In this document: positions 45,965-57,922 of the stretch, piece after piece
Position numbering within the stretch: position 1 is the stretch's first letter
Layout: every line of letters begins with the position of its first letter
Source: Lepidodermella squamata
Taxonomy: Eukaryota; Gastrotricha
Assembly: GCA_047495785.1 (NCBI GenBank)
Contig: JBLDXI010000004.1
Coordinates: 2,790,001 to 2,854,000, forward strand
Direction of reading: 5' to 3'
Length of the DNA stretch: 64,000 bases
The notes under the pieces: model-generated
What the model saw: the letters and a program-made list of their open reading frames with translations, nothing else
Told to the model about the DNA's origin: nothing
Databases searched by the model: none
Program-made: the position numbers and the translations under genes

Positions 45965-48780
45965 TCAGTGACATTCTACAAAACATTCTGCATCGAACGG
46001 TCTAAATTTTGGTGCTAGGCGATAAACGGTTGATTTTATATCGAATTTACAAGTTGCGCACACTTGAAAAAATGGCCCTCGCTGACGGTGTGTGAAATTT
46101 TCAGTGCGCGGATGACACCCAGATAGGTGCGGAATTTGTCGTGACAAAGTCGGATTTTTAGATACTAGAAAAGACGGCCGATTTTTTGGTACCAAAACCG
46201 CCGCGAGATTCGCAAGATTTCCTCTGAATATAGCGTTTGGCGCGCGACTGATTTTTAGTTAAAATTAAAATTTGAATTTTTTCGAGTTTCGTCAATTTTT
46301 TTGACACCTCACCCGGGTAGCGGTCATGTTTAATTGCACGTAGAATGTAGCAAATTTTGCGCTGAATTTTTATAGACCAACCGCACTATCGTAGCCCTTA
46401 TGGTTTTGGAGCTATAGGAGGCGCGGTAAATCGCGTTTTTAAGCCTATTTTTAGTGCGCGGCGGCGCTCACACACTCACTGAGAGTCGGTTTCTGTCAAA
46501 TTTTGGACACATGCAGCAGTTCTGTGCGCATATCCAAATAACACTGGTCGACGTAGAATTTCAAGACGAATCGAACAAGCCTAAGATCATCGTCGTAGCC
46601 CTCATAGTTTTTTGCCTATAGGAGGCGCGGTCGATCCACCTTAAAATTTCGAAATTTCGTTGTTTTTGTGAATTTTTTCGCGACGGTTTGGAAGAGACCC
46701 GGTGTAACATAACAACCATTTCTAGTACAAAATTTGACGGGCTTTCGAGAGATGAAAACCGCATGCCAACACCTATCACAGTTTTTTCCCAATAAGCCGA
46801 GCGGTAAAATATGAGATAAAAAACAGAATTGGTAAATCTCGAAATTTCGCTTCTACAAATCCAGGTCATATTTACCCGCAACTTCAGTGACGAATAATCA
46901 TGAGATAGAGGTAACTTGAGACGCTATATTGAATGGTAGACGCCACATGTTCACAGGGCACGCCCATTTGACGAACCGCCCTTGACAAAGTCAAATTTTT
47001 TTAAATTGTCGACTTACTTTACACTCTCATTTCAGTGGTATGGCTGGTTCGCGCTAATACCTTTATGATGCCAACGCTTAGAGCAAAGTCCGCTGGCCAT
47101 TTTGAGACCAGGCTGGTCGTTATACCCGGTGTGTGAAATTTTCAGGGCGCGTGTGACACCCTGATAGGTGCGGAATCTGTCTTGACAAAGTCGGTATTTT
47201 AGATACTAGAAAACACGGCCGATTTTTTGGTACCAGAACCGCCGGGAGATTCGCAAGATTTCCTTTGACTATAGCAGTTTGCGCGCGATGTATTTTTAGT
47301 GAAAATCAAATTTTATATTTTTTCGAGTTTCGCCAATTGTTTTGACATCTCACCCTGGTAGCGCTCATGTTTGAATACACCTAGAATGTAGGAAATTTTG
47401 CGCTGAATTTTTAGAGCCCAACCGCATAATCGTAGCGCTTATGGTTGTCGAGCAATAGAAGGCGCGGCAAATCGCGTTTTCAACCAATTTTTAGTGTGCG
47501 GCGGCGCTCACACACTCACTCAGAGCCGTTTTCTGTTAAATTTTCGACACGCGTAGCAGTTTTGTGCGCACATAGACATTATATAGGCCGACGTAGAATT
47601 TCAAGACGAATCGAACGACACTAGGCCCATCGTCGTAGCCCTTATAGTTTTTTGTCTATAGAAGGCGCGGCCGATCCACCTTAAAATTTCGAAATTTCGA
47701 CGTTTTTGAGAATCATTTCACGAGGATTAGGAATAGTCTCGGTTTAATAAAATAACCATGTCAAGTACAGAATATGACGGGCTTTCGAGAGATGAAAACC
47801 GCATGCCAACACCTTTCACAGTTTTTTGCCAATAGGCCACGCGGTATAATATGAGATAAAAAACAAACTGAGTAAATTTTCTAATTTCGATTATTTAATT
47901 CTGGGTGTAATTTAACTGCGAATTCAATTACGAATATTCATGAGAAATAGGTAACTCAAGGCGAGCCTTCAACTGGTCCACGCCCCACATTCACAGGACG
48001 CACCCATTTGACGCCACACCATTTGTCAAGTCAAATTTTCATAATTTTGTTGACCAACTTTGCACTCGCATTTTTTCTTTCACCGAAGTTGCGCTGATAT
48101 ATTAATGATTCAAACGCGTGGAGCATATTCAGCTAAGAATTTTGAGACCAGGCTGGTCGTTGTAGCCGCCGTAGTGATGGTGTTTTTCGCTGCGCGGTAA
48201 AACTTGGTTGTCCATATTTTTAGTGTGCGCACTCACGCAGTTAGGCTTACTCATTGCATTTTTGAGTGGTATGCAATATTTGTGCGCAAAGTTAGTTGCA
48301 ACCATCATGTGCAGAAAAATGCGAGGAATCGAACAATCCTACGCCCATCGTCGTAGCCCTCATAGTATTCTGCCTATGAGCAGGCGCGGTATAATTTGTT
48401 TCGACCCACCGTAAAACTTTCGAATTTCAATGTTTTTGTGAGTTTTTTCGCGACGGTGTAGAAGCGTCCCGGCGTAATATAATAGCCATGTCTACTACAA
48501 CATTTTGCGTGCTATTTTATGGTGAAAACCGCATGTCAATACCCCTCATGGTTTTTTGCCAATAAGGCACGCGGTATAATTTGAGATAAAAAACAGACCA
48601 AGTAAATTTTGAAATTTTGCTTCACCAATTCCGGGTCATTTTTATCTGGAATTGTATTGACGAATTTTCTTAACAAATAGATAACTCGAGGCGGCCTATC
48701 GAATGGTATATGCCCCATGTTCATAGGCTGCACCATGTGGGATGTGGGCAGCGCTCCCTTTGTTTAGGTCAAAATTTGAT
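45965..48780. repeat. Diverged ~1.04-kb tandem repeats (about 2.6 copies)
   Basis: Landmarks recur at about 1,040-bp spacing: TTTCAAGACGAATCGAAC near 46559 and 47599, GAAAACCGCATGCCAACACC near 46755 and 47796, and TTTTGAGACCAGGCTGGTCGTT near 47100 and 48138. A third, shortened copy carries GAAAACCGCATGTCAATACC near 48525. Copies differ by many substitutions and small indels, unlike the satellite. The first bases resemble the satellite unit (TTCTGCATCGAACGGTCTAAA versus TTCCGCATTCAACGGTGTAAAG), suggesting a common origin. Confidence 0.6.
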
Positions 48781-48884
48781 CGGAGCCGCGCCTACATGCA
48801 AACAAGTTTCACATATGTATCGTATATCATTCCATAGTTTTCGATAATTGAAATTGAAATTGAAATTGTACTGTTTGTCACTCC

Positions 48885-50152
48885 AAACTTCTTAAGAAGC
48901 TAGCTAGAATAGGCATCAATGGTAATCTCTTAAATTGGATTTCTTCTTATCTCTCAAATCGCTCTCAATTCGTAATAGTAAATAATTCTTCTAGCTCTCA
49001 CTCACCGGTTACCAGCGGGGTTCCTCAAGGCTCCGTCCTTGGTCCCTTACTCTTCCTTATCTACATTAATGATATCGTTCCTATTTTACCTGCCGGAGTT
49101 TCGATTAAACTCTTCGCCGATGATTGTAAGCTCTACATTAAATTCTGCTTTAATAACGCTATTTCTTCTTCTTCCAAATTATTTTAGCTCTCGATAAAAC
49201 TTTTACTTGGATAAACGAATGACAACTTAGCCTCTCTATCGACAAGTGTGGTGTCCTTCATTTGGGCCGTAACATCCGTATTTTTCACATTCTCTCGGTT
49301 CTCATCAATTTCCTACCTGTCACTGAAACAAGGACCTCGGTCTGATCATCGACGACGGTCTCACGTTTCGCCCTCATCTTAACACTATTGTTACCAAAGC
49401 CTATAACTGCGTTAATGCTATTCTTAGAGCCTTTCATGGCCAGTCACCTTCCGTCCTCACCTGGGCTTATCGCGTCTATTCTAGGCCTTTACTTGAATAC
49501 CTACCTTCTATTTGGTCGCCTTACAAAAAATGTGACAAAGAACTTGTTGAAAATGTACAAAAATACTTTACTCGTTGGCCTTGGGCTTCTCTTCTCATGA
49601 TCCTAACCGCCCATCTTATAAACAAAGGCTTTTAATCCTCAAACTAGACTCTTTAGAAAAGCGCCGAATCCTTTTAGATCTGTCTCTTCTGTACAAAATT
49701 TACTACAATGCAGTTGATTCGTCTATTTCTTCTTACACCGAACCCTTATCTACTAAAACTCGCGGTCATTGTCATCGTCTTAGGTATCGTCGACCTGATG
49801 ACCGTTATCGCAATGCTACCTCGCCTCTTTTCGCAAATTTTTTTCTTAATCGCGTTCTTCCCATTTGGAACGAATTACCGTCTCATATTTTTCCTTCTTC
49901 TGACAATTTTGATACTAATCTGACATATTTTAAATCAAAAATACGTAAACTTGATTTTTCTAAACACTGCACTCTTACTAATTAATTTTCACTCCTTCAT
50001 GCTCTTCAAAACTACATTCTCCCTCTTCAGTACTGTTTTATATCATTACATTACCCGCTATACGGTTCAGAGTTAGTGGCCTGCGTGCCCTTCTGTTTCC
50101 TCGAATTTTGTACCATCATATTTTTTTTTCATGAATATATTTTTCGAAATAA

Positions 50153-50183
<31 letters not shown>

Positions 50184-50185
50184 TC
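48885..50185 (+). mobile_element. 5'-truncated CR1/jockey-type LINE
   Basis: Plus-strand fragments run in order through a reverse transcriptase: INGNLLNWISSYLSNRSQFV, then TSGVPQGSVLGPLLFLIYINDI and LFADDCKLY, then SRPLLEYLPSIWSPY and KLDSLEKRRILLDL, then RVLPIWNELPSHIF near the end. They are broken by frameshifts and stops near 49187, 49590 and elsewhere. The element ends in (AAT)n at 50153-50181. The endonuclease half is missing, as usual for target-primed insertions. Confidence 0.75.
49588..49985 (+). pseudogene. LINE ORF2 C-terminal fragment
   Basis: The frame reads SSHDPNRPSYKQRLLILKLDSLEKRR...VLPIWNELPSHIFPSSDNFDTN and stops at 49985. This is the conserved end of CR1/jockey-type ORF2. 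Earlier parts of the protein lie in other frames, so this copy is dead. Confidence 0.65.
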
Positions 50186-51059
50186 ATTCGATAGCTTGAA
50201 ATACTTTCTACACCTTGGAAGCAGTTATTTGTCAAATTTAGACAAAAAAATTGACAAAAAAAATGATCTTTGATTCGAACATGCATTTTCATGTGACGAC
50301 GTGAAATTTTGCTGGAAATTGGAAATTGGAAAACAATTTTTATATTTTTCGATCAAGGTTCAAATCAAATCATAAGTCCGTTCCCCCGGTTTTAGTTATT
50401 ATGCAGAATAAAATTATATTGAGGGTAATCACGGTGTGCGCCGCCGCCGTTAACCGGGTCATGATAGATTTATTAAGGCATCAACCTGTGTGGCTGCCAT
50501 TGTCGAGAGAATATTAAAGATTTGGGAGGGGCGAACAACGTTCCCCTCCAAGATGGCTTGGAGGGGAATTTCAAAGGGTAGTGATTCAAACCGACTTGAA
50601 CCATTCATGCTCAGCGCAGAGCTGCCAAAATGAACCAAATTAATGTCCTAGCATGGTTTTTTACTGGATACTTTCCCCCCTCCCAGGAGCCGGTGGTAAA
50701 CTCCCATCAGAGAGATGCTCACCACCCTGACCCAAAAGCTTGGTCCAAGGAAGCCCAAGGTTGGACCAAATCCTGAAAAAGAAATTTGGGCCCACTTAGG
50801 CCTTATTATTGCGCCACTACATTGGTGCCCCGTTGGGCCAGAAAATGATGAAAATGTTGACGCGAACTTGCGCCAAAGTGGGGCAAATGATAGTCCGAGT
50901 TGGTGCCATCTCGGCGCATTTCTGGCGAAAATTAGCCTTCAATTAGTGTCAAATAACAACTACCTCAAATGCTTCATATTTCTGCTTCACTCGAGTTTTC
51001 ACCGGGAAAAGTCGTTTTTGCGTATCTTTCTTCCATTTTATTGCATTTTCTGATAGCAG
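50186..51059. other. No gene recognised
   Basis: AT-rich sequence at 50186-50350, then a GC-richer part with a 112-codon open frame (50715-51053) lacking any recognisable motif; I do not call it. Confidence 0.35.
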
Positions 51060-51242
51060 ATTTGGAAAGTTCGAAGCTTTGTCGGCTAAATTACTTTTCG
51101 GCATGGGAGCGGCACTACTTTCCGATGTTTCGAGCTGGAATCGCCAAGGTAAACCAAGGTGAATCTCACTTGAAACACCGAAAAGTTGATCGATCCCATG
51201 ACGAAAAGTAGTTCAGTCAGCAAAGTTTCAAACTTTCCAAAT
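51060..51242. repeat. Foldback/MITE-like hairpin element
   Basis: The two halves are inverted copies: ATTTGGAAAGTTCGAAGCTTTG...TTACTTTTCGGCATGGGA pairs with TCCCATGACGAAAAGTAG...CAAAGTTTCAAACTTTCCAAAT. The pairing runs with gaps almost to the centre near 51150. No target duplication was defined. Confidence 0.55.
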
Positions 51243-51329
51243 TTTTGAATTACAAATTTCAGAATCATCAAGATCATCATAAAATAGAGATTCAAGCTTC
51301 TAAGTTAGAAATGAGAAGGTTTTCGTATT

Positions 51330-51913
51330 TCAGTTTTTTTCGGCAAGTTCAGATTCAGCACCGTTATTAACCGGACATGCCAAGCCGCCAAACTCCCGCC
51401 GAGAATTTTGTGCCATTGTGTGCCGTTGCGTGAAGCTGGTTCGCTGCTGCCGGTCAGGAATTGAGGAGGCTGGAATTAAAAAATTGAAATCAGCAAAGTT
51501 GATTAATCGACTGGATTTTGAAATATCAGATTTTAACAACATTTCGAGGTATTTTCTCAAACAAAAATTTCGAAAATTTCCCTGCAGAAACACTTTACCT
51601 CAATTTTTGATTGTCATATCAGGCTTGCCAAGGACAAGATCGTTCAACTGTGTCAAACGCTCTTCCAGGAACTAACGCTGCTCGATTCTCTACGGCCGTA
51701 GTAAAGAAAGGAATGAAGTCAATTTATGTTTTCGTCAAGATGAACTCACCACTTCCAGTTGTTGACGGTACGTCGTAAGCCCCAAACAGCAACCTGATTG
51801 ATTCAGTAGAGTCATTATCCAGACCTGCCAACCTGTCAGAACCCGGCCGAGTGGCTTTCGCGTCGTTGAACTTCGATTCTGTTTCGATGATGCGTTCTCG
51901 AAATCGAGGCGGC
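51330..51913 (-). pseudogene. Probable spliced coding remnants of an unknown protein
   Basis: Minus-strand exon-like segments with splice sites: 51748-51913 (after TATTTCAG; reads PPRFRERIIETESKFNDAKATRPGSDRLAGLDN...), 51605-51660 (FLEERLTQLNDLVLGKP) and 51330-51475 (SSIPDRQQRTSFTQRHTMAQNSRREFGG...). The middle segment does not join in frame with its neighbours, so it is either decayed or misread. It lies just 3' of the BEN-like gene on the same strand and may be another accessory gene of the same transposon. No function can be given. Confidence 0.3.
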
Positions 51914-52560
51914 TGAAATACAATTCGAGCTTGAGAAATATCGACTGATCAGATGTTTTTTAAATATATTTGATTCTAACAAAAATTTATTACCTTGAAA
52001 ATTCAAAATTCAAAATTGTGCAATATTTTCTAATTCTATAAGAAGCAAAAAGAAAATTTGATTGAATTTTGTTTGTCGGAAAAAGATCATGAATAATTTG
52101 TCAGGGAACATTCTTAGAAATTCCAAGAAATGGCATTGCGAAAATATACAACCTCGAAAATTGTACTATTTTATCAAGTAAATTGCGAAGAAATTCGAAT
52201 TTTTTTATCAAAAAATCGAAATTAAAAAAATAAATACAAAATAATTTTACAAAATGATTTCAATTAAAAATTCCCTGGAAATAAAACAAAAAAATTGGAT
52301 GTGCGAAAATTTACCTTGATTGATCGCTGGAAAACGCTGGAAATAAATCGATGCTTTTCCTATCGAAAAGACGTCAAGAGAAAAACAAATAAAAATCACT
52401 TATTTTATTGCGGATGAGACGTATTTATTAAGGCGACGTTTCAAGTCGCCAGCGGCGAGTGAAGCGAGATAATGAGCAGATTAGGAGATTAGCGAGATTA
52501 AGAAAAGTGAAAAAGTGGAAAAAGATCGGTCGTGTTATATCGGGCTCGGCTTTGAGCGGG
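51914..52560. other. AT-rich spacer
   Basis: Very AT-rich, stops in all frames, nothing recognised. Confidence 0.4.
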
Positions 52561-54681
52561 TCATTCGATATCGCCGTACATTTCGTCACCTTGCTGCGCT
52601 TCCTCTGGCTTAGGGCGATTTCGCACCCAGTCCGCAAGTTTGGAGAACACCTGTTTCTCTTCGTCTTCGTTGAGTTGGCAAGCCTGGCGAACCGCCACTA
52701 AATGAACACACGAAAACACGGTTTAAAATGTTTAATATTGACGCTAGAACTTACTGTGAATTTGTCCCTGCTTCGTGACATCAAGAAGCAAATTAGGAAA
52801 CACGGTCTTTCCCAGATTTGAGGCGGTGCCGCTGAGATTTCGTTCGTACAGCTCTGTAGGTGTGAAGAGCAGAATCGCCAGTTGCCTTGCCATGGTGTAT
52901 CCTCGCTCCACCTTGTTGGTGATTTTCTGTAGTCCAATGACCTGCTCCTTCGGATAGACGAGACCTTCACCGAAGACGTAGTTGCCCTGGTGGTGATAAT
53001 AGTTAACAAAAAAAATTAATTATTTTTTTTATTCAAATTCCATGGTAAATTTTTCGCGAAAATCGAACCAAAAAATCGTGAAAAATTCATTGTGAAAAAA
53101 GTAAAATTTCAAATCGGTATTTACTAATTTGATTTAATTTTGAAGTTTTTCGGTAAAGTTTTTTCAATTCATTGAAAAAAAATTCTAAAATTTTGTGATA
53201 AATAAAAAAATATTCTAAAATTTGTCAAATGCGCGATGATCCATTTTCGATCAAAAAATGGGTTACCTTTTTGTTGATAAAAGACCCGTCATCGCTCATT
53301 TTGGTGACGGTTTCCTTGATATCAGTGATCAGCTTGCCGTGTTCTTCCATGGTAGCGCCATGTTTCTTCAATTCAGCCAGAATTTGGTCGAAGAACGGAT
53401 CATTAATGGGTTGAAACGGATCGTTCGCTCGATTGGTAATGCAAGGCGGCGCGATTTCGCGCGCCGGTATCGGGTCGACAACTCGGGCAGGGCCGGTGCC
53501 CGGACCGGGTCGTTTTGCGACTGTTGCACCGGCGCGCCCACGCCCACGTAATTGATTCGCGTTCGCCCGACCGCGAGGAGCAGCTGAACGATGACTGAAG
53601 TCAGAGCTCGTTATTCCAGAATGCAGCCTCGACTGGCTCTGCTGAACTTCACTGGGTCTCTGTAAAGAAGATCCGTGGAATCAGGTCGTATTGGCTTCAA
53701 ATTTTCAAATTTTCAAAGGTTAAAAAAATTTAAATTTAAAATATAGATTTTAGTTGTCTGGAAAACTTCAGAAATTCCCGGCAATTTCCGGGAAAAATCG
53801 CCGGAAAAATCCATCTTATAATTTTGTAGCTGAATTATTATTTTTCTCAAAATCAAACTCTATAACGCTGAAAACGGCTTACACGTGAGTTATCACCAGT
53901 AATGATAACATCATCTGTGAAATCACCTTCTCGATTGGTTCCGTAATCATCTTCATCCGGCAGTAAATTCGGGGACGATGAGCCGTCAAAATCATCATTT
54001 GTATTTTGATAGCCCTCGTAATCATTAAACGATCCAGATGCCTAGAAAATAAATCGGAAATTATAAAATGTGGCTATATTTTTCATATAAGTTAAAAAAC
54101 GCATTACCTAATGAAAATTTTCGGCATATTTTTTTGTAAAATCAAGGTTTATATTATAAAAAATCAACGATTTCACGATCTGAAAAAATCGGTATAGGTG
54201 AATTTCAAGAATACAATTTCTAATTTGAGGACTAATAGGTAAGCAAATTTTTCTTACGCCTGAGGTTGAAGGCTGTTCGAAGGTCTCAGTTTTGACCTTT
54301 TTTGTCGGAGTGTCGCTAGCACCCTATAGATTAAAACAAATAGGAATTTCGAATTTTTTGAATAATTCTATAAAAAAAAGCATACTTCTAAGGCTACACA
54401 GACATCGGTGGCCCGCTTGATTAGAGCTTCCTTCTGCTCGGCAGTATTCGCTACAAAACTTAGTAAAATAAAATTTTGTACTTGTAAAAAGACTGCAATA
54501 TTCGAAAAACCTATGGCCTCGACCACACATCTGTATGACTTATGGTCGCGTACATTACACCGGCATTGAGTCCGACCTTCAGCTTCTCGTTGGCTTTCAT
54601 TAACATGGCACTCGAATTGACTAGAGATAAGCAGCCTTTGAACTCCGGGTAATCCGGCCACTTGATAAGCACGTAAGCCAT
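52561..54681 (-). CDS. BEN-domain-like protein of a TNP2-type transposon (seven exons)
   Basis: Exons on the minus strand are 54529-54681, 54386-54433, 54258-54323, 53885-54041, 53267-53658, 52755-52986 and 52561-52697. They keep frame throughout and give 394 residues. The start reads MAYVLIKWPDYPEFKGC, like the short beta-rich N-terminus seen in some BEN proteins. The middle is acidic, then Arg/Gly/Pro-rich. The C-terminal third (GNYVFGEGLVYPKEQV...ARQLAILLFTPTELYERNLSG...IHMAVRQAC) has the pattern of a BEN domain, a DNA/chromatin-binding module. The first two splice junctions are the weakest. It stands head-to-head with the transposase fragment at 55052, and an analogous pairing exists in the neighbouring transposon, so it is probably an accessory DNA-binding protein. 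Confidence 0.6.
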
Positions 54682-55051
54682 GTTGTCGCAGTAATACGGA
54701 CGATGATAATAATAAGTTGCACTTGAATGTGTTAAAATTCAAAGCAAAATCGAATCGAAAATTGAACACTGAAAATTAGAATATATGGCTTTTTATATTT
54801 TTGAAATTACGTGTGTGTATGTGTAACAATGGAGAATCAGGATAATGTTTGTTACGCAATAAATAAAAATAGAGTTTATTTTCATTAATGCAAATAAAAT
54901 TCTTAAGAAATTTTTTCCTTTGAACTTTATATCCTGCAATCTGTCTTCTCCATCCATTTCTAGTGTTGTGGGCCAAATATTTACATTTCAAAATTTTCAG
55001 CAATTTCAATAAGGATGTCTCGAATTTTTTTTAATTTTTATAGGCATTTTT
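54682..55051. other. Divergent promoter interval between BEN-like gene and transposase
   Basis: About 370 bp of AT-rich sequence between two start codons pointing apart. No TATA box or other element could be assigned with confidence. Confidence 0.3.
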
Positions 55052-56219
55052 ATGAGTGGACAGCCTCCGATTCTGAGGAAGAACTGGAACTACGAAGACG
55101 GCGTCCCGGATAGCACTCTTCGCCACTGGGCGAAGAAAACCCCAGTTATCGATCCACGAGCTCAAGCGGCAAGATTTCAATCTCCCCACGTTGATCAGCC
55201 CCAACCAGCCCAAATCATCGACCTGACAGGGTCCGACGGGTCCGACAATGAATCTGTGATTGAACCGGAGGATGAATTGCCAGCGGATAACTTTGACCCG
55301 GATATGTCAGATCTGGTGGACAGCGTTGATGGCGACGAAAGCATGCCGTTTCAACACTTGCCCCATTCTAATGAACAGCTGCATGGCTTGAAAACGACTA
55401 TGACCTTCGGGTGCCTGCTGTTCATGTTGATGGCTTTTTGCATACGATTCAAGCTTTCGTGGACCGCTATGGAGGCGCTCGTTGGTATTTTCGTTCAAAT
55501 TTTCCCTGAAGCCAATTTTTTCCAACAAATTAATACGATACACAAATTACGCAGGAAATTGCTGCCCTGGCACAAACAAGTTGACATGGTTTACGTTTGC
55601 AATTGCGTAAATTCTCAACCTAGAAAGCTCAACAATAATGGAATGAAACGGCGCTGTCTGAGATGCAAAGCCGGCGGGTCATTCAGCTGCATTCCTCTTA
55701 CAACTCGAATAGCAAGCAGCTTGAAAAATCACCCAGAACTAACAGGCCCGTTAGAAACTAAGTTTTTTTTCGACGGCGTTAAGCCCTTTCATTCCACGGC
55801 TCGCAGTATCTGGTATACTATTTTTTAAATTGCTGGTCTCAGTGTGCGAAGTAGGATGCTCGAGTTGGGGGTACTTTCAACCATTTTCTGGCGCGAAATT
55901 TCAGACCAAAGGGTCCCCCCTGTGGTTTTTTTCGGTTTTTCTTGCCGAGAATTCTCGAGCTGGGAGTACCGTACTCCCAGTCTCCCCGCTACTTCGCGCA
56001 CTGGCTGGTCTGGATCAATTTTTTCTAACCGGAATTTACGTCGGCTATGGACACCCGGATGCTAATCAGGTTCCGAAACCGTTCGTCGAAGAAATTCGCC
56101 AGTTACTGGACACCGGGGTGAAATGTGGCAATACAACCGTACAGCTTCAGTGCCCGTTTTGCTGTTGCGATGGCCCCGCAAATCTGAAATTCGGAATGCC
56201 ACGTATCCGCAAGGTATTA
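55052..56219 (+). pseudogene. TNP2/EnSpm-like transposase, N-terminal fragment, disrupted
   Basis: From ATG at 55052 the frame has an acidic start (LTGSDGSDNESVIEPEDEL), then TMTFGCLLFMLMAFCIRFKLSW...FPEANFFQQINTIHKLRRKLLPW and a zinc-binding CNCVNS...CLRCKAG, typical of the N-terminal half of animal EnSpm/CACTA-like transposases. A TAA stop falls at 55826-55828, three bases before the target duplication of an inserted MITE (55840-56003). Beyond the MITE the same frame continues GLDQFFLTGIYVGYGHPDANQVPKPFVEEIRQLL ... CCCDGPANLKFG up to a donor AAG|GTATTA at 56219. No further exons are seen before the next transposon at 56716, so the catalytic C-terminal half is missing. Confidence 0.65.
55840..56003. 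mobile_element. hAT-type MITE with perfect 8-bp target duplication
   Basis: A 164-bp element with inverted ends CAGTGTGCGAAGTAGGAT and CGCTACTTCGCGCACTG. It is flanked by identical GCTGGTCT (55832-55839 and 56004-56011). An 8-bp duplication with CAGTG termini is the signature of hAT elements. It splits the transposase frame above and shares its core with the copy at 15246-15411. Confidence 0.85.
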
Positions 56220-56713
56220 TGATAAATTTTGTTGCTTTATTTTGATGAAATTTTGAAATATCAAAATTTTGAAAATTCCGAAAATAGAATTGAAATAAAA
56301 TTGGAAAATCTGTCAGAAATTTATCAAAATTAGTTAAAATTATTTTAATATCAAACATAAATTTTCAATTATTGTTTTACACATGTGTCATCGGTGGCAC
56401 TTGACAACCTTTTTAAATCTTGCCGAAACCATGCTTTAGCAGCCTTAGAAACGACTTGAAATATCAGAGCAAAAATCGTAGAAAGTAAGAATGTTTTTCG
56501 GAATTAATCCTTTTTTCTTATGGAAAAAGTTGACATTAAACCGTAGGGTTTTAACAATTTCGAACACCTCGTGGAGGAATTCAGTGCCGGTTTGTTATCA
56601 GCCCAAACTATTGATTTCTCAGGATGGCGAATACCAAAGTTCGATATTTTCGATTTTTTTTCGATTTGTTTCAATGCCGTCTTATATCATCTTATATCAT
56701 TCGAAGGCCCAAA
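56220..56713. other. AT-rich interval, no feature
   Basis: Expected to hold the next intron or exons of the broken transposase, but none could be recognised. Confidence 0.35.
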
Positions 56714-56737
56714 TACCCAAGGAAAAAAAAGGGATCA

Positions 56738-57010
56738 TCCTGGCCTGATGTAGATGTCATCTACATGAGACCGTCACATCTCGGCTGCATGTAAGACACA
56801 TGTAAGATGCATGTCAAACAAGTGTTCTAGGTGGGTACAAGATGCATCTTAGATAGCTTGGGCATTCGTCTAGGTACAATCTACAATGAATCTTAAATGC
56901 AGCTCTGATGCATCTTACATCGGTCTTACATGAGTTTTACATCAGCAATTGATGCATCTTGTATTAGTGTTTGGTTGCATCTTGGATGCATCTTACACAT
57001 ATCTTAGTTG
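56738..57010. repeat. Left subterminal repeats of the TNP2/BEN transposon
   Basis: Clustered variants of GATGTAGATGTCATCTACATG, ACATGTAAGATGCATGT and GATGCATCTTACAT in both orientations; several are self-complementary. Probably protein-binding sites. Confidence 0.6.
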
Positions 57011-57922
57011 AATAAGAGACAAGTCTGAGGCTGATGTTTATAAAATATGTGAGATTCCCTGTAAATTGCACTGCGCACTGTCTGGACTTTGATTGTTAGC
57101 TCATTTGTGCTGAAATAAAAATGAGGCACCCTAATGAATGACTTGGAAAATAACCCGCCGCAGTGCAACTAATAATAACTAACACTGCGGCAAAAGACAA
57201 CCTAGAAAAATTACGCTGTTTTAAAAATATTTTTCGATTAAGATATTAATAATTTATTTTTGATTGAAAATTTATTTTCTCAATTCTACAAATGATTTTC
57301 ACATTTTGCCGACGTGGCAGTTATAACCGTTTTGGGTCATTTTCAGCCGTTATTTTTTTTAGCCGCGTTTTTCAAATTTTCAAACCTGAATAGCTTTCCC
57401 CAGCCCACACTTCTCACCTATACTATACTGCTTAATGCTTAGTACTACGTGGCTAATGGTTCATGCTGCAATTTCAAACGCATCAAAATGTTTTTTAATA
57501 GAACTTGGATGCTCACTTATTTTGAGTACACATGTTGTTTTCTATAAGCTCAGTCCCCCTGAATCCATCATACTATTCATCATATTTATTTTCTTGCTCC
57601 TAGATCGAGTGTGTTCCGCTGGCAATACACTTTGCCCGGCATACGAGTAATTTAGTATAAACTAAACTCAGAATGCAGGAACACCTTTGTGGCACGATTG
57701 ACATTGTAAGTACTGAGTAAAACAACAGCGAGTGTTTCGCGCTATTATTTGTACTCATCGCGTGCCAGCAAATCTTGATTTTACACAGAAAATCGCGATG
57801 ATAAAAAAAATTTATGTTACTGAGCGCGCAACGAAAACTACTTTGTTTATGCAAGAACAAGTTGCGCGGAATACCTTATTACGATTATTTTTCAACTTTT
57901 AGAATTTTTTGTTTAAAACTGC
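57011..57922 (+). other. 5' region of the transposase gene
   Basis: About 900 bp between the subterminal repeats and the transposase ATG. It is AT-rich in the middle with short unsupported frames. It presumably contains the promoter and 5' UTR; no specific element is recognisable. Confidence 0.3.

Noticed and set aside
50715-51053. 112-codon open frame.
   Set aside because: No recognisable motif, no splice signals, and it ends where a foldback element begins.
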